The notes: a model not told the origin generated them from the sequence alone. 64,000 bases of DNA from Fibrisoma montanum (GCF_003583365.1 NZ_QXED01000001.1:1054001-1118000), one strand, 5' to 3'. Shown: positions 15,803 to 24,348, counted from the stretch's first letter. A program made the numbers and translations.

Positions 15803-17074
15803 TTATTTCAGTTGCCCCTCAACCCAGTCAAGCCCACGACCGTAAAGTGCTTCGGCAAAGCGAACCCGGTTGTCAAAGTCAGCGTCGTCGCTGTGACCGG
15901 TTCGTAAAAACTGACGAATCAGCCGGGCGTTGTCGGAAGCCTGCGGATGGTCGTGGTGGGTTTCAGACTCGGTCCGGAACGGAACAAAAGCCGGTAGATC
16001 GGCCTCAAAGTGCTGATAAAACAGATGTCCTTTGGGCGTCCGCACGGCACAGAGCACTCCGCTCGCCCGACTAGTTGAAGGCGCCAATGAACCTTCCAGG
16101 CCGCGTTTGAGCACAATGGCCGCATCGAAACCTGCCAGCAGCGCGAGTTCCGCCATTTTGATCTGGTAGGTAATATGAAACACCGACGTCACCAGAATTC
16201 GGGCGTGGCAGGGGTTGAGCACCTTTTCTAACGTGGCCAGAAACGGTCGTTTGATAATCGTACGACGCCGGTCGACCCACCGGTTGAGCGCCGGCGAGAG
16301 GGCTTTCTGGTCGAGTACCCAGCCAAACGGTTCGAGGGGGGTATCCAGCTCGTGATTACTTTGCAAAAACTGACACCCCAGGTGCATGTACAGATCATGG
16401 GCGTTGAGCGTGAATTTCGGCCCTCCCGAGCGTCCGACAACCGACACGGCCCCATACCCTCGTTTCTGAAAAAAATTAGCCAGAACAGGCGTAATCAGGT
16501 AGCCGTTCTCAACCCCGTCGAAGGGCTCAGCCAACTGAACCAGTGGCCGGTCCGCACAGGTAATGGGACCAAATCCCGGCGAAAACGTTGATTCGGCCGC
16601 TTCCATCAGGCCCTGGTATTCGTCATTCGTTTCATGCCGAACGCGCATAATGCTGGCCGCCATGCCCCGGAAAGTTTCGCAATTGCCTTCTCCGAACAGA
16701 TAGTCGCCCAGTTGACGCGCTTCACTGACCTGAAGCAGATGGCCACGTACCAGCTTGGTCGCAATGGGCAACAAACCGACTGGTAGTTCAGGACATACTT
16801 TGTTGATAAAAAAAGTGGGATGCGAAAAGGCGCCCTTGCCAATAACGTCCTCCAGTGTACGCTCGTCCGGCGTTGGTCCCTTAGCCAGTAAAGCACCCAG
16901 GAATGCCCCGCGTTGCAGCGGGTGCGTTGATGGATCGGACAACGCCGACCGACATTCGGCCAACAGATCAGGTGGCAGCGGTTTACTACCGTACTTACCA
17001 ATTCCAATGTGTTTGATGCCCCGGCCAAGCGGAGTGTCGGCTGGCGCGTCCAGTACCAGATCAAAGGTGGACAT
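15803..17074 (-). CDS. TrpD2-like (anthranilate phosphoribosyltransferase-fold) protein
   Basis: 423 residues from ATG 17074; a GTG at 17086 is in frame. The N-terminal helical part (about 1-90) and the alpha/beta core with QLAEPFDG, VSVVGRSGGPK, a TPLEPFGW segment and KRGLEGSL follow the order seen in YbiB/TrpD2 proteins, which share the TrpD fold. The usual TrpD pyrophosphate-binding loop (GTGGD) is not visible, so tryptophan synthesis is unlikely. Some relatives bind nucleic acid and are linked to DNA damage responses. No trp genes are nearby. Family assignment is from remembered sequence patterns only. Confidence 0.65.
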   Translation of the reverse strand: MSTFDLVLDAPADTPLGRGIKHIGIGKYGSKPLPPDLLAECRSALSDPSTHPLQRGAFLGALLAKGPTPDERTLEDVIGKGAFSHPTFFINKVCPELPVGLLPIATKLVRGHLLQVSEARQLGDYLFGEGNCETFRGMAASIMRVRHETNDEYQGLMEAAESTFSPGFGPITCADRPLVQLAEPFDGVENGYLITPVLANFFQKRGYGAVSVVGRSGGPKFTLNAHDLYMHLGCQFLQSNHELDTPLEPFGWVLDQKALSPALNRWVDRRRTIIKRPFLATLEKVLNPCHARILVTSVFHITYQIKMAELALLAGFDAAIVLKRGLEGSLAPSTSRASGVLCAVRTPKGHLFYQHFEADLPAFVPFRTESETHHDHPQASDNARLIRQFLRTGHSDDADFDNRVRFAEALYGRGLDWVEGQLK

Positions 17075-17206
17075 AGCGGAAAGCACAAATTGAAATGAAC
17101 TCTCAAGTTAGAAAAACAATCCGTTATTGCCCGAAATACGCTACTTATTTAACGGTGTTTTTATTTAATAGCCAACTATTTACAACGTCCGGAAACGACG
17201 TACTAT

Positions 17207-18154
17207 CTACAAAGCCGTTTGCACAAAAGCGGCTATTTCCATTCCCCATGCAATACCAATATGGATGAGTAGCCCACCCCAGATGCTACGTGTGTACAAA
17301 GCCAGCACACCCAGCAGATAACCGCCGAACAACGACGAAATGGTTTCGCCCAGCGGCTTACCAAAGTGAATGCTTGCGTAGCAGACTACCATAGGCAAAA
17401 TAGCGCCCTGTCCGAGAAACCGACTCATTCCAATAACCAGAAACCCGCGAAAAACCAGCTCGGTGGGGATAAAATCCCAGCCGTAACACAATTCATATAC
17501 CAGGGCCGGTACCCATTCCGGCACGCCGAAGAACTCGTCGGCATCGGTTCCGCGGTAGGTTGGATAGGACTCCAGAAAGTCCGGCTGAAAAGAGGCAATG
17601 GCAATAGGCGGAACCATCAGCGCCAGCAGCAACCCATAAATGGATAATCCTTTCCGTTTCGGCACCATACCGTAAAACCCACTCGGCTGCCGGTCAACCA
17701 GTCGGTAGAACAAATACAACGGCACGGCTACCGTTACGACCGAATGCAGATTACTGAGGCATTTGTAGGAGAAGACGTAAAGCTGGCCATCAAACAGCCG
17801 CTCGCTCCAGACAGCGTATCCGTAAAAGCCGGCGTAGTACGAATAAATCAGCAAACCTGTCAGACTATACGTCCAGAATTTGGGGTTATGCCAAACGTCC
17901 GGACGACGGTGAAAGCGGGTCCAGATCCAGACCGCCCCGTAGTACGATGTCATGTATAAACCAGCGTACATCAGCGGGCGCCACGGATTGGTCAGATCGC
18001 CATCAATATAACTGTCTTCGAGGTCAATCGCGTAGTTAACACAAATGAGCAGCGCAACGTAGCAGGCCGTCGCTACGTACAGATTAACTTTGAAATCAGC
18101 CTGGAACTGGGTACGCAGATCGCCCCACAGGGTTCTGATAGGAGTAAGGTACAT
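17207..18154 (-). CDS. CPBP-family intramembrane protease (CAAX protease-like)
   Basis: 315 residues with about eight hydrophobic helices. The three Abi/CPBP motifs are recognisable: TELVFRGFLV (usual EExxxR, here the first Glu is Thr), ASIHFGKPLGE with its His, and LLIHIGIAWGME with the last His. The family uses a Glu and His residues in the membrane for glutamic-type proteolysis; roles range from prenyl-protein processing to bacteriocin immunity. Nothing in the neighbourhood narrows this down. The missing first Glu leaves ExxxR and is not by itself proof of inactivity. Confidence 0.82.
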   Translation of the reverse strand: MYLTPIRTLWGDLRTQFQADFKVNLYVATACYVALLICVNYAIDLEDSYIDGDLTNPWRPLMYAGLYMTSYYGAVWIWTRFHRRPDVWHNPKFWTYSLTGLLIYSYYAGFYGYAVWSERLFDGQLYVFSYKCLSNLHSVVTVAVPLYLFYRLVDRQPSGFYGMVPKRKGLSIYGLLLALMVPPIAIASFQPDFLESYPTYRGTDADEFFGVPEWVPALVYELCYGWDFIPTELVFRGFLVIGMSRFLGQGAILPMVVCYASIHFGKPLGETISSLFGGYLLGVLALYTRSIWGGLLIHIGIAWGMEIAAFVQTAL

Positions 18155-18199
18155 GCCTGAGCTGGTACACGTTGGGTCGGTACTGGGACCTACGTAAAA

Positions 18200-18229
18200 G
18201 CGTCAGCGTACACGTTCATACGCTGACGC
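18200..18229 (-). terminator. Terminator of the DUF1508 gene
   Basis: Perfect 11-bp arms (18200-18210 and 18219-18229) with an 8-nt loop, followed on the minus strand by TTTT. It lies 18 bp beyond the stop of the gene at 18248-18577. Confidence 0.7.
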
Positions 18230-18247
18230 CTTTGGTTATTCTTTTAA

Positions 18248-18577
18248 TTACGCTTCGTTTACGACCTCCGCATCGGGTGCATTTTTCTTGACCGATTCAA
18301 TCCCATTGTCCCGGCCGCTTTCGCTTTCGTATGATTCGCTGGTTCCGATTACCTGGCCGTTTCCGGCTTTGAGGTTAAACCGAAACTTGCCCGACTCGGT
18401 TGTTCTGCGATCATATCGGTCATCGTTGGGCGCGTTCTTTTTTACCGATTCGATACCGTTCTCGCAGCCACTCAGCGATGTGTATCCCTCGCTAACCAGA
18501 ATAACCTGGCCATTACCGGCTTTTAACTGAAACTGATATTCCCCATTCTTGCGGGTATTGATGACGAATTTGCCCAT
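18248..18577 (-). CDS. DUF1508 (YegP-type) protein with two tandem repeats
   Basis: 109 residues from ATG 18577. Two copies of the DUF1508 module follow each other (about 3-48 and 56-101), each with the signature F-x-LKAGNGQVI, a SE-Y segment and a GIESVKKNAP end. The tandem form makes a compact beta-beta-alpha dimer-like protein. The family is widespread, and its role is not established. It lies 54 bp downstream of ybeY on the same strand and is followed by a terminator. Confidence 0.88.
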   Translation of the reverse strand: MGKFVINTRKNGEYQFQLKAGNGQVILVSEGYTSLSGCENGIESVKKNAPNDDRYDRRTTESGKFRFNLKAGNGQVIGTSESYESESGRDNGIESVKKNAPDAEVVNEA

Positions 18578-18631
18578 TATAGTAGCAGTTTTATAAGATG
18601 AGATAGCATTAATCCATATACGAAGCACTGA

Positions 18632-19045
18632 TTACCAATTTTCTAACCATTCATCTTCCTTGGTCCGCATCAGTTGTACTTCCTCATCCGTCTTATCCCC
18701 ATACCCGCACAGGTGCAGGAGACCGTGGGCCAGCACCCGGCGCATTTCCTGCTCGACTGACAGGTTCAATTGCCTGGCATTATCGGTCACACGCTCCACA
18801 CTGATGAAAATATCACCCTCAATTTTGCCCTCTTCCTCACCCTGATCGAAGGTGATGATGTCGGTGTAATAATCGTGCTGCAGGTAGTCGCGGTTGACCT
18901 GAAGTACGTACTCGTCGGAGCAGAAAATGTAGTTCAGGTCCCCCACCGCATACCCTTCGCGTTCAGCCTGCCGTTTAAGCCATTGACGGGTAATCTGTTT
19001 CTGGGGGAGTTTATAATTAATATCTTCGTTAAAGAACCGAATCAT
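18632..19045 (-). CDS. ybeY: Endoribonuclease YbeY
   Basis: 137 residues. The metal-binding region reads HGLLHLCGYGDKTDEE, so the first two ligands of the HxxxHxxxxxH motif are His and the third position is Asp, a form I recall as usual in Bacteroidota. YbeY takes part in 16S rRNA 3'-end maturation and ribosome quality control. The N-terminal half has the family motif QWLKR and the segment NYIFCSDEYVLQVNRDYL. It diverges from the gene at 19143, with a palindromic element between them. Confidence 0.93.
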   Translation of the reverse strand: MIRFFNEDINYKLPQKQITRQWLKRQAEREGYAVGDLNYIFCSDEYVLQVNRDYLQHDYYTDIITFDQGEEEGKIEGDIFISVERVTDNARQLNLSVEQEMRRVLAHGLLHLCGYGDKTDEEVQLMRTKEDEWLENW

Positions 19046-19056
19046 AACTTCTTAGC

Positions 19057-19130
19057 CGTTGGATACTGGACAGTAGATGTAGAATGACGAACCGTCCGCA
19101 AGTCTACAATCTACCATCCAATATCCAACG
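19057..19130. repeat. Palindromic element between ybeY and a dehydrogenase gene
   Basis: The arms 19057-19083 and 19103-19130 are complementary with a few mismatches and one bulge. The right arm contains, in reverse, GGATATTGGAT, the word also present in the palindrome at 5605-5664. It fills nearly all of the divergent intergenic region, so both promoters must lie in or around it. Confidence 0.6.
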
Positions 19131-19142
19131 TACCGCGAAAAA

Positions 19143-20168
19143 ATGAAAGCCATTCAACTGTCTGCCACTCATCAACCTGTTCAGCTTATCGACGTACCAA
19201 CGCCAGTTCCCCAGCCGGGCGAGGTGCTGGTTCAGCTCAAAGCCGCGGCTCTGAACCACCGTGACGTGTTTATTCAGCAGGGACTATACCCGGGCATCAA
19301 ACTCCCCGTTATTCTCGGCTCCGATGGGGCTGGAGTTGTGTTTGACGTTGGCCAGGGTGTCGATCCGGTCTGGAAAGGCCGGGAGGTCATGCTCAACTGC
19401 TCGCACAACTGGGGCAGCAACCCCAGATTCTACGGTCCTGACTTTAAAATATTCGGCATGCCTGACAACGGTACGTTCGCCGAATACACAACCCTTAACG
19501 CGCGGTATCTGCACCATAAGCCCAGCCACCTGTCGTTTGAACAGGCAGCCGCTTTGCCGCTGGTTGGCATAACGGCCTGGCGAGCCCTGATGACGCGGGC
19601 TGGATTGCACACAGACGAGCGGCACGAAAAGGTACTGATCACGGGCATTGGTGGGGGGGCAGCCCTGACCGCGCTTCAATTTGCCGTTGCCGCCGGGGCC
19701 GAAGTGTGGGTTACGTCCGGTTCCGACGAAAAGCTGGAGAAAGCCAAAGCGCTGGGAGCCAGGGGCGGGGTCAACTACCACCAGACCGACTGGCTCAAGA
19801 CCCTGATGACCGAAACCGGTGGCGGACGTACTGGCTACTTTGATGTCATAATCGACAGCGCGGGCGGACCCGGTTTCGCAAAACTCGTTGATGCAGCCGC
19901 GCCGGGTGGCCGGATTGTCATCTTTGGCGGCACGACCGGCAACATCACCGATGTGGTTGTGCCGAAAGTATTTTTCAAACAACTCAATATATACGGCACG
20001 ACCATGGGCACAGAGCATGAATTCGCCGACATGGTATCGTTTGTTAACCGGTATCGACTCATCCCGATACTGGACGAAACGTTTCGGCTGGAAGAAACAG
20101 AGCAGGCGTTGCGTCGAATGGCCGACGGCAAACAGTTCGGCAAGATTGTGCTGACGATAGACGCTTAA
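19143..20168 (+). CDS. Quinone oxidoreductase-like medium-chain dehydrogenase/reductase
   Basis: 341 residues of the MDR superfamily. The N-terminal GroES-like domain has LGSDGAGVV, and the Rossmann domain has ITGIGGGAALTALQFA followed by VTSGSDEKLEKAKALGA, which points to NAD(P)(H) use. The catalytic-zinc Cys/His set of alcohol dehydrogenases is not evident, so a zinc-free enoyl or quinone reductase is more likely. The substrate is unknown. It points rightward to the biotin genes but is separated from them by a 180-bp AT-rich gap with its own signals. Confidence 0.85.
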   Translation: MKAIQLSATHQPVQLIDVPTPVPQPGEVLVQLKAAALNHRDVFIQQGLYPGIKLPVILGSDGAGVVFDVGQGVDPVWKGREVMLNCSHNWGSNPRFYGPDFKIFGMPDNGTFAEYTTLNARYLHHKPSHLSFEQAAALPLVGITAWRALMTRAGLHTDERHEKVLITGIGGGAALTALQFAVAAGAEVWVTSGSDEKLEKAKALGARGGVNYHQTDWLKTLMTETGGGRTGYFDVIIDSAGGPGFAKLVDAAAPGGRIVIFGGTTGNITDVVVPKVFFKQLNIYGTTMGTEHEFADMVSFVNRYRLIPILDETFRLEETEQALRRMADGKQFGKIVLTIDA

Positions 20169-20241
20169 CTAATTGCGGCCTTTTTTGTTACGGCAATTAC
20201 CATACCGTTTAATCATTTTTTGTTGGAAAATTAACATTGCG

Positions 20242-20289
20242 CTATAGTTATCCACACAAATTATGTGGATAACTATAGGTTTATTCACA
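20242..20289. other. Cluster of three consensus DnaA boxes, two in a perfect palindrome
   Basis: TTATCCACA stands at 20248-20256, its inverse TGTGGATAA at 20264-20272, and TTATTCACA at 20281-20289; all match TTATNCACA. The first two are part of a 37-bp palindrome with perfect 15-nt arms (20242-20256 and 20264-20278) and a 7-nt centre. The sequence to the left (20169-20240) is AT-rich. It could be a DnaA-binding site that controls bioF or titrates DnaA, part of an origin, an operator for another repressor, or a terminator of the dehydrogenase gene. Confidence 0.6.
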
Positions 20290-20336
20290 TTTTCCTATAT
20301 CCTCTCTCCAGCATCCGTCTTCTTCACGAGACATCG

Positions 20337-20344
20337 TACCTTTG
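20337..20344 (+). promoter_or_regulatory. TAnnTTTG element next to the bioF start
   Basis: TACCTTTG is an exact match to the -7 consensus but ends only 4 bp before the ATG at 20349. Transcription from it would begin at or within the start codon, so either the mRNA is leaderless or the match is fortuitous. Confidence 0.3.
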
Positions 20345-20348
20345 TGGC

Positions 20349-21488
20349 ATGTTGTCTTTTTCAGCCACGATACATGACCAGCTACGTTATCGCTTAGCCA
20401 GTCGGCAGCAGGCAGGACTGCTCCGGCAGCTTCGTACGGCAGATGAGCTCATTGATTTTTGCTCCAACGATTACCTCGGCTTTGCGCGGTCGACGAGCCT
20501 GAAGGACGCTATCCGACAAGCCGATCTTGAGCACGTGAACAACCGGACAGGGGCAACCGGGTCGCGGTTGTTAGCGGGGCACACGGCCCTCGCCGAAGCC
20601 GTTGAAAGTGAGTTAGCCGGCTTCTATCAAACGGAAGCCAGCCTGATTTTCAACTCCGGGTACGATGCCAATATCGGCCTGCTGGCCAACCTTCCGCAAC
20701 GGGGCGATACGCTGCTGACCGACGAACTCATTCATGCCAGTATGATCGACGGCGCCCGGCTCAGTTACGCAACTCGCCATCGATTCGGCCACAATGATCT
20801 GAATGACCTTGAACATAAACTTCGTCAGGCCACCGGTCAGGTGTTTGTTGCTGTCGAATCTGTTTATTCCATGGATGGTGATCAGGCGCCTTTGCGTGAC
20901 CTGACTGACCTATGCGACCACTACGGTGCCGCTCTGCTTGTTGATGAAGCGCACGCAACGGGTGTATACGGACCCAATGGCGAGGGCCTGGTCGTCGCGC
21001 TTGGTTTGCAGGACCGGGTTTTTGCGCGGGTGCATACGTTCGGAAAAGCGTTGGGCGTTCACGGTGCGGCTGTGGTTGGCCCGGCCGTACTACGTGACTA
21101 TCTCGTTAATTTTGCGCGGTCGTTCGTCTACACTACGGCCTTACCCCCGCATAGCTTGCTGGCCATTCGGTGCGCTCATCGACACCTTCAGCACGAGCCT
21201 CATGCTCAGCGGGAAGTTCATAAACGGGTACGTTATTTTAAACAGAAAGCGCATGAGCTTCTGCCCGATACGCTGTGGACCGATAGCGAATCCCCGATTC
21301 AATGTCTTATTGTTCCCGGTAACGACGCGGCCCGAAGTGTGGCGGCTAAAGCGCAGCAGGCCGGCTTCGACGTGCGGGCCATCCTCAGCCCAACTGTACC
21401 AATCGGTCAGGAACGGCTACGGGTCTGTATTCACGCGTTTAACTCTGAGGAAGAAATCAATACGTTGTTGCTACTCATAAAAAGCTAG
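20349..21488 (+). CDS. bioF: 8-Amino-7-oxononanoate synthase
   Basis: 379 residues from ATG 20349; the frame is open to 20265, but that would add 28 residues not typical of the family and would run through the palindrome. Family features are IDFCSNDYLGFA at the N-terminus, NNRTGATGSRLLAG, the PLP-site Asp/His region VDEAHATGVYG, and the Schiff-base lysine in HTFGKALG. It condenses pimeloyl thioester with L-alanine in the first step of biotin ring formation. It heads a bioF-bioD-bioA cluster. Confidence 0.93.
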   Translation: MLSFSATIHDQLRYRLASRQQAGLLRQLRTADELIDFCSNDYLGFARSTSLKDAIRQADLEHVNNRTGATGSRLLAGHTALAEAVESELAGFYQTEASLIFNSGYDANIGLLANLPQRGDTLLTDELIHASMIDGARLSYATRHRFGHNDLNDLEHKLRQATGQVFVAVESVYSMDGDQAPLRDLTDLCDHYGAALLVDEAHATGVYGPNGEGLVVALGLQDRVFARVHTFGKALGVHGAAVVGPAVLRDYLVNFARSFVYTTALPPHSLLAIRCAHRHLQHEPHAQREVHKRVRYFKQKAHELLPDTLWTDSESPIQCLIVPGNDAARSVAAKAQQAGFDVRAILSPTVPIGQERLRVCIHAFNSEEEINTLLLLIKS

Positions 21489-21546
21489 TCCATCAATTGC
21501 ATGGATGACCGATGTTGCGGATTTTATCCGTGCGCAGATACACTTT

Positions 21547-22173
21547 ATGCGAACACCAAACCAATTTATTATCGCCGGAATCGGCACTGAAATCGGCAAG
21601 ACCGTTACGTCGGCGGTACTGGTTGAAGCGTTGCAGGCTGACTATTGGAAACCTGTTCAATCGGGGGCGCTGGAGGATTCCGATACCGAAACGGTTAAGC
21701 GGCTAATCCGTAACACCAGGTCTCAGTTTCACCCGGAAGCATACCGATTGCGCGAGCCGCTATCGCCCCACGCAGCAGCCGCAATCGACGGCGTTACAAT
21801 TGACATGAACACCATCCGGCTGCCGCAAACCGACAACGCGTTAATCGTCGAACTGGCTGGGGGTCTGATGGTTCCGCTTAATGACCGTGACCTGAACATT
21901 GATCTCGTGCAGCAGCTGGGTTTACCAGTTGTGCTGGTTTCCCGCAATTATCTGGGCAGCATCAACCACACGCTGCTCTCGGTTGAGGCCTGCCGCAATC
22001 GGAACATTGATCTGGTCGGCCTGCTCTTCAATGGACCGACAGTGCCGGCTACAGAAACCTTTATCCTGAATTACACCAACCTGCCCTGCCTCGGCCGAAT
22101 TGGGCAGGAGCCAGCCATTACTCCCGATGTTATCCAACAGTACGCTCAGCAATTCTCTGCCGTCTTCAAATAA
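21547..22173 (+). CDS. bioD: Dethiobiotin synthetase
   Basis: 208 residues from ATG 21547; an upstream ATG at 21505 would add 14 residues. The P-loop GIGTEIGKTVTSAVL is at the N-terminus, followed by the YWKPVQSG motif that binds substrate and by VELAGGLMVPL. The enzyme closes the ureido ring of 7,8-diaminononanoate with CO2 and ATP. It starts 16-58 bp after bioF, and its last 47 bp overlap the start chosen for bioA, so the three genes are translated from one message. Confidence 0.92.
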   Translation: MRTPNQFIIAGIGTEIGKTVTSAVLVEALQADYWKPVQSGALEDSDTETVKRLIRNTRSQFHPEAYRLREPLSPHAAAAIDGVTIDMNTIRLPQTDNALIVELAGGLMVPLNDRDLNIDLVQQLGLPVVLVSRNYLGSINHTLLSVEACRNRNIDLVGLLFNGPTVPATETFILNYTNLPCLGRIGQEPAITPDVIQQYAQQFSAVFK

Positions 22174-23449
22174 CCCATCGCTCGCTGAACGGGACAAGGC
22201 CGTTATCTGGCATCCGTTTACGCAGATGCAAACGGCGCCGTTGCCCATTCCTATCGTTCGCGCCGAAGGGTCTGTGCTGTACGGCGCCAACGGCCAGACG
22301 TATCTGGATATGATTTCGTCGTGGTGGGTGAATTTACATGGCCATGCGCATCCATACATTGCCGAGCGGGTAGCTGCTCAGCTACGTACGCTCGAACACG
22401 TCATCTTTGCCGGTTTCACCCACGAGCCCGCCGTCGAGCTGGCCGAACGCCTGCTGCCAGTTCTGCCCTCCAATCAGGCTAAGGTCTTCTATTCCGACAA
22501 CGGCTCGACGGCCGTCGAAGTGGCCCTGAAAATGGCGTTTCAGTATTGGCATAACCTTGGTCAGCCCCGACAGAAGGTTATAGCCCTGGACGGTGCTTAC
22601 CACGGCGATACGTTTGGTGCGATGGCGGTTGGCGGACGTAGCGCCTTTACAGCACCGTTTGCCCCGTTCCTGTTTGATGTCGATTACATCCCCGCTCCCG
22701 TGCCCGGTCAGGAAGAGGCCGTACTTCAACTCGCCGAATCGCTCTTTACTGAAGATGTTGCCGCATTTATTGTGGAGCCATTGGTTCAGGGGGCCGGCGG
22801 GATGATTATGTACGAACCCGACGTATTAGACAGGCTGTTTCAACTGGCACGACGTAATGGCGCATTGATCATCGCCGATGAAGTAATGACCGGCTTTGGC
22901 CGAACCGGCCGCCTGTTTGCTTCACATTATCTGAAAGAGAAGCCCGATCTGATGTGCCTGTCCAAAGGGCTGACCGGGGGCACGATGGCTTTGGGCGTAA
23001 CAACCTGCGCGCAGCCTATCTACGATGCCTTTCTGTCGGACGATAAATTCAAAACCCTGTTCCACGGACACTCATTCACTGCTAACCCGCTGGCCTGCAC
23101 AGCCGCACTGGCCAGCCTTGATCTGACGTTGTCGGAGGCTACACTGGCTAATCTTGAGCGTATTGCTGCGCATCACGCTGCCTTCAGACAGCGGCTATCC
23201 CGATCCGGCGCTGTGGCTAGTGTCAGGCAGCGGGGCACACTGCTCGCGTTTGACCTGGTAGCCGAAGGCGGAACGTCGTACTTCAACACCATTCGCGACG
23301 TAGCGTATAACTTTCTTCTGGAACGGGGCGTCCTGATGCGCCCTCTTGGCAATGTGCTGTACTTCATGCCACCCTACTGCACAAGCGACGAGCAGCTTCA
23401 ATACGCTTACGATCAGGTGGAGGCCCTGCTGAGCGAACTTTGCCGGTGA
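22127..23449 (+). CDS. bioA: Adenosylmethionine-8-amino-7-oxononanoate aminotransferase
   Basis: 440 residues from ATG 22127, which lies inside bioD; the conserved part begins at IWHPFTQMQ. Motifs are MISSWWVNLHGHAHP, YSDNGSTAVEVALKM, the cofactor Asp in ADEVMTGFGRTG, and the PLP lysine in LSKGLTGG. It transfers an amino group from S-adenosylmethionine to KAPA. The usual gene order in pathways is A then D, but here bioF-bioD-bioA stand in one operon; bioB is not in the window. Confidence 0.93.
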   Translation: MLSNSTLSNSLPSSNNPSLAERDKAVIWHPFTQMQTAPLPIPIVRAEGSVLYGANGQTYLDMISSWWVNLHGHAHPYIAERVAAQLRTLEHVIFAGFTHEPAVELAERLLPVLPSNQAKVFYSDNGSTAVEVALKMAFQYWHNLGQPRQKVIALDGAYHGDTFGAMAVGGRSAFTAPFAPFLFDVDYIPAPVPGQEEAVLQLAESLFTEDVAAFIVEPLVQGAGGMIMYEPDVLDRLFQLARRNGALIIADEVMTGFGRTGRLFASHYLKEKPDLMCLSKGLTGGTMALGVTTCAQPIYDAFLSDDKFKTLFHGHSFTANPLACTAALASLDLTLSEATLANLERIAAHHAAFRQRLSRSGAVASVRQRGTLLAFDLVAEGGTSYFNTIRDVAYNFLLERGVLMRPLGNVLYFMPPYCTSDEQLQYAYDQVEALLSELCR

Positions 23450-23464
23450 TCCGAATCTGGCTGT

Positions 23465-23511
23465 TGATTACACGGATTTGCGCAACACAGCGTTCCAGAT
23501 CCGTGTAATCA
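23465..23511. terminator. Convergent terminator between bioA and the AlbA_2 gene
   Basis: Perfect 13-bp arms (23465-23477 and 23499-23511) with a 21-nt loop. The right arm includes the stop codon of the leftward gene at 23509. A clear T tract is missing on both sides. Confidence 0.55.
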
Positions 23512-24159
23512 GATAGCGCGGCTGGTGTACTTATCCATTACATCGCTGGGGTGGATTTCAAGTACGTTTGCCAGGACCAGCAGCACAAGTGTTCGGGAAG
23601 CAATTTTTCGCGACACCCCGGCTATGGAAGCAAACAGATCAACCGTGATGCTGTTGTGCTCGCCGAGATGCTGCATCAGTTTATGTTCCTTGTCTCCGTA
23701 CGTAAACCGAATGTCGCGGGCCGCGCGCTCGCCTTTCATAATTTCACGCACTTCCTTACTGGCCTGCACCGATTTGTCGGCCACGCGCACATACGCCTTT
23801 TTGTTCTCGGGATCAGCCAGATCGGGGATGATGTAATGCGGCCTGTTTGGACTGGGGGGCACCCGAATCACCAAAACCTCCCGCTCATCGAAGAGCGACA
23901 CCCGTTCAATAGAGTAACTGATTTTGGGGAAACAATACTTGTCGATGGCCCGAACGAGCAGGTACTCGTCTTCGTCGGCGTACTTGAGGCCTGGAATTGT
24001 GCGGTCGTCGCCCACGCCGATGAGCATTATGCCGCCGTTTGTGTTAGCGAAAGCGACGACGCCCCGAATAATTTTTTCGGGATGGTTCGTTTTCAGTTTG
24101 AACTCTAAATTGCTGCCCTCGCCCCGTCTGACCAGGTCTTTGAGCGCTCGATAGTCCAT
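23509..24159 (-). CDS. AlbA_2 (Schlafen-like) domain protein, putative regulator
   Basis: 216 residues from ATG 24159; a GTG at 24186 is in frame. The N-terminal ~140 residues match the AlbA_2/AAA_4 family: EGSNLEFKLK, then VVAFANTNGGIMLIGVGDD and RVPPSPNRPHYI. The last ~65 residues form a helix-turn-helix-like region (ITVDLFASIAGVSRKIASRT). Such proteins are often annotated as ATP-binding transcriptional regulators, although their biochemistry is mostly unknown. The gene diverges from crtZ. Confidence 0.85.
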   Translation of the reverse strand: MDYRALKDLVRRGEGSNLEFKLKTNHPEKIIRGVVAFANTNGGIMLIGVGDDRTIPGLKYADEDEYLLVRAIDKYCFPKISYSIERVSLFDEREVLVIRVPPSPNRPHYIIPDLADPENKKAYVRVADKSVQASKEVREIMKGERAARDIRFTYGDKEHKLMQHLGEHNSITVDLFASIAGVSRKIASRTLVLLVLANVLEIHPSDVMDKYTSRAI

Positions 24160-24348
24160 AACCGATGTGTTCGAGTGATTGAGCACTGAATCGTGTTAAA
24201 GTTACGGCTTTCTACCAAATTTGCAACTCTCTATACTACATCTCTATTTTGCGTTAAATTGTTGTGGATAAGCCGCCAACTTTTAGGCATCGCAAACCGT
24301 TATTCAAGTCGAGACGTAACAAGTTATTGCTACTTAACTAACACAGAA

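Noticed and set aside
19284-20018. 244-codon open frame opposite the dehydrogenase
   Set aside because: Antisense shadow; the plus-strand protein has a full MDR fold.
20265-20348. Longer bioF start at 20265
   Set aside because: It would place the right half of the palindrome and the third DnaA box in coding sequence and add 28 residues without similarity to the family.
24263-24271. DnaA-box match TGTGGATAA between the AlbA_2 gene and crtZ
   Set aside because: It is isolated, so it does not form a cluster by itself. It was noted only because the 20.2-kb cluster is 4 kb away.
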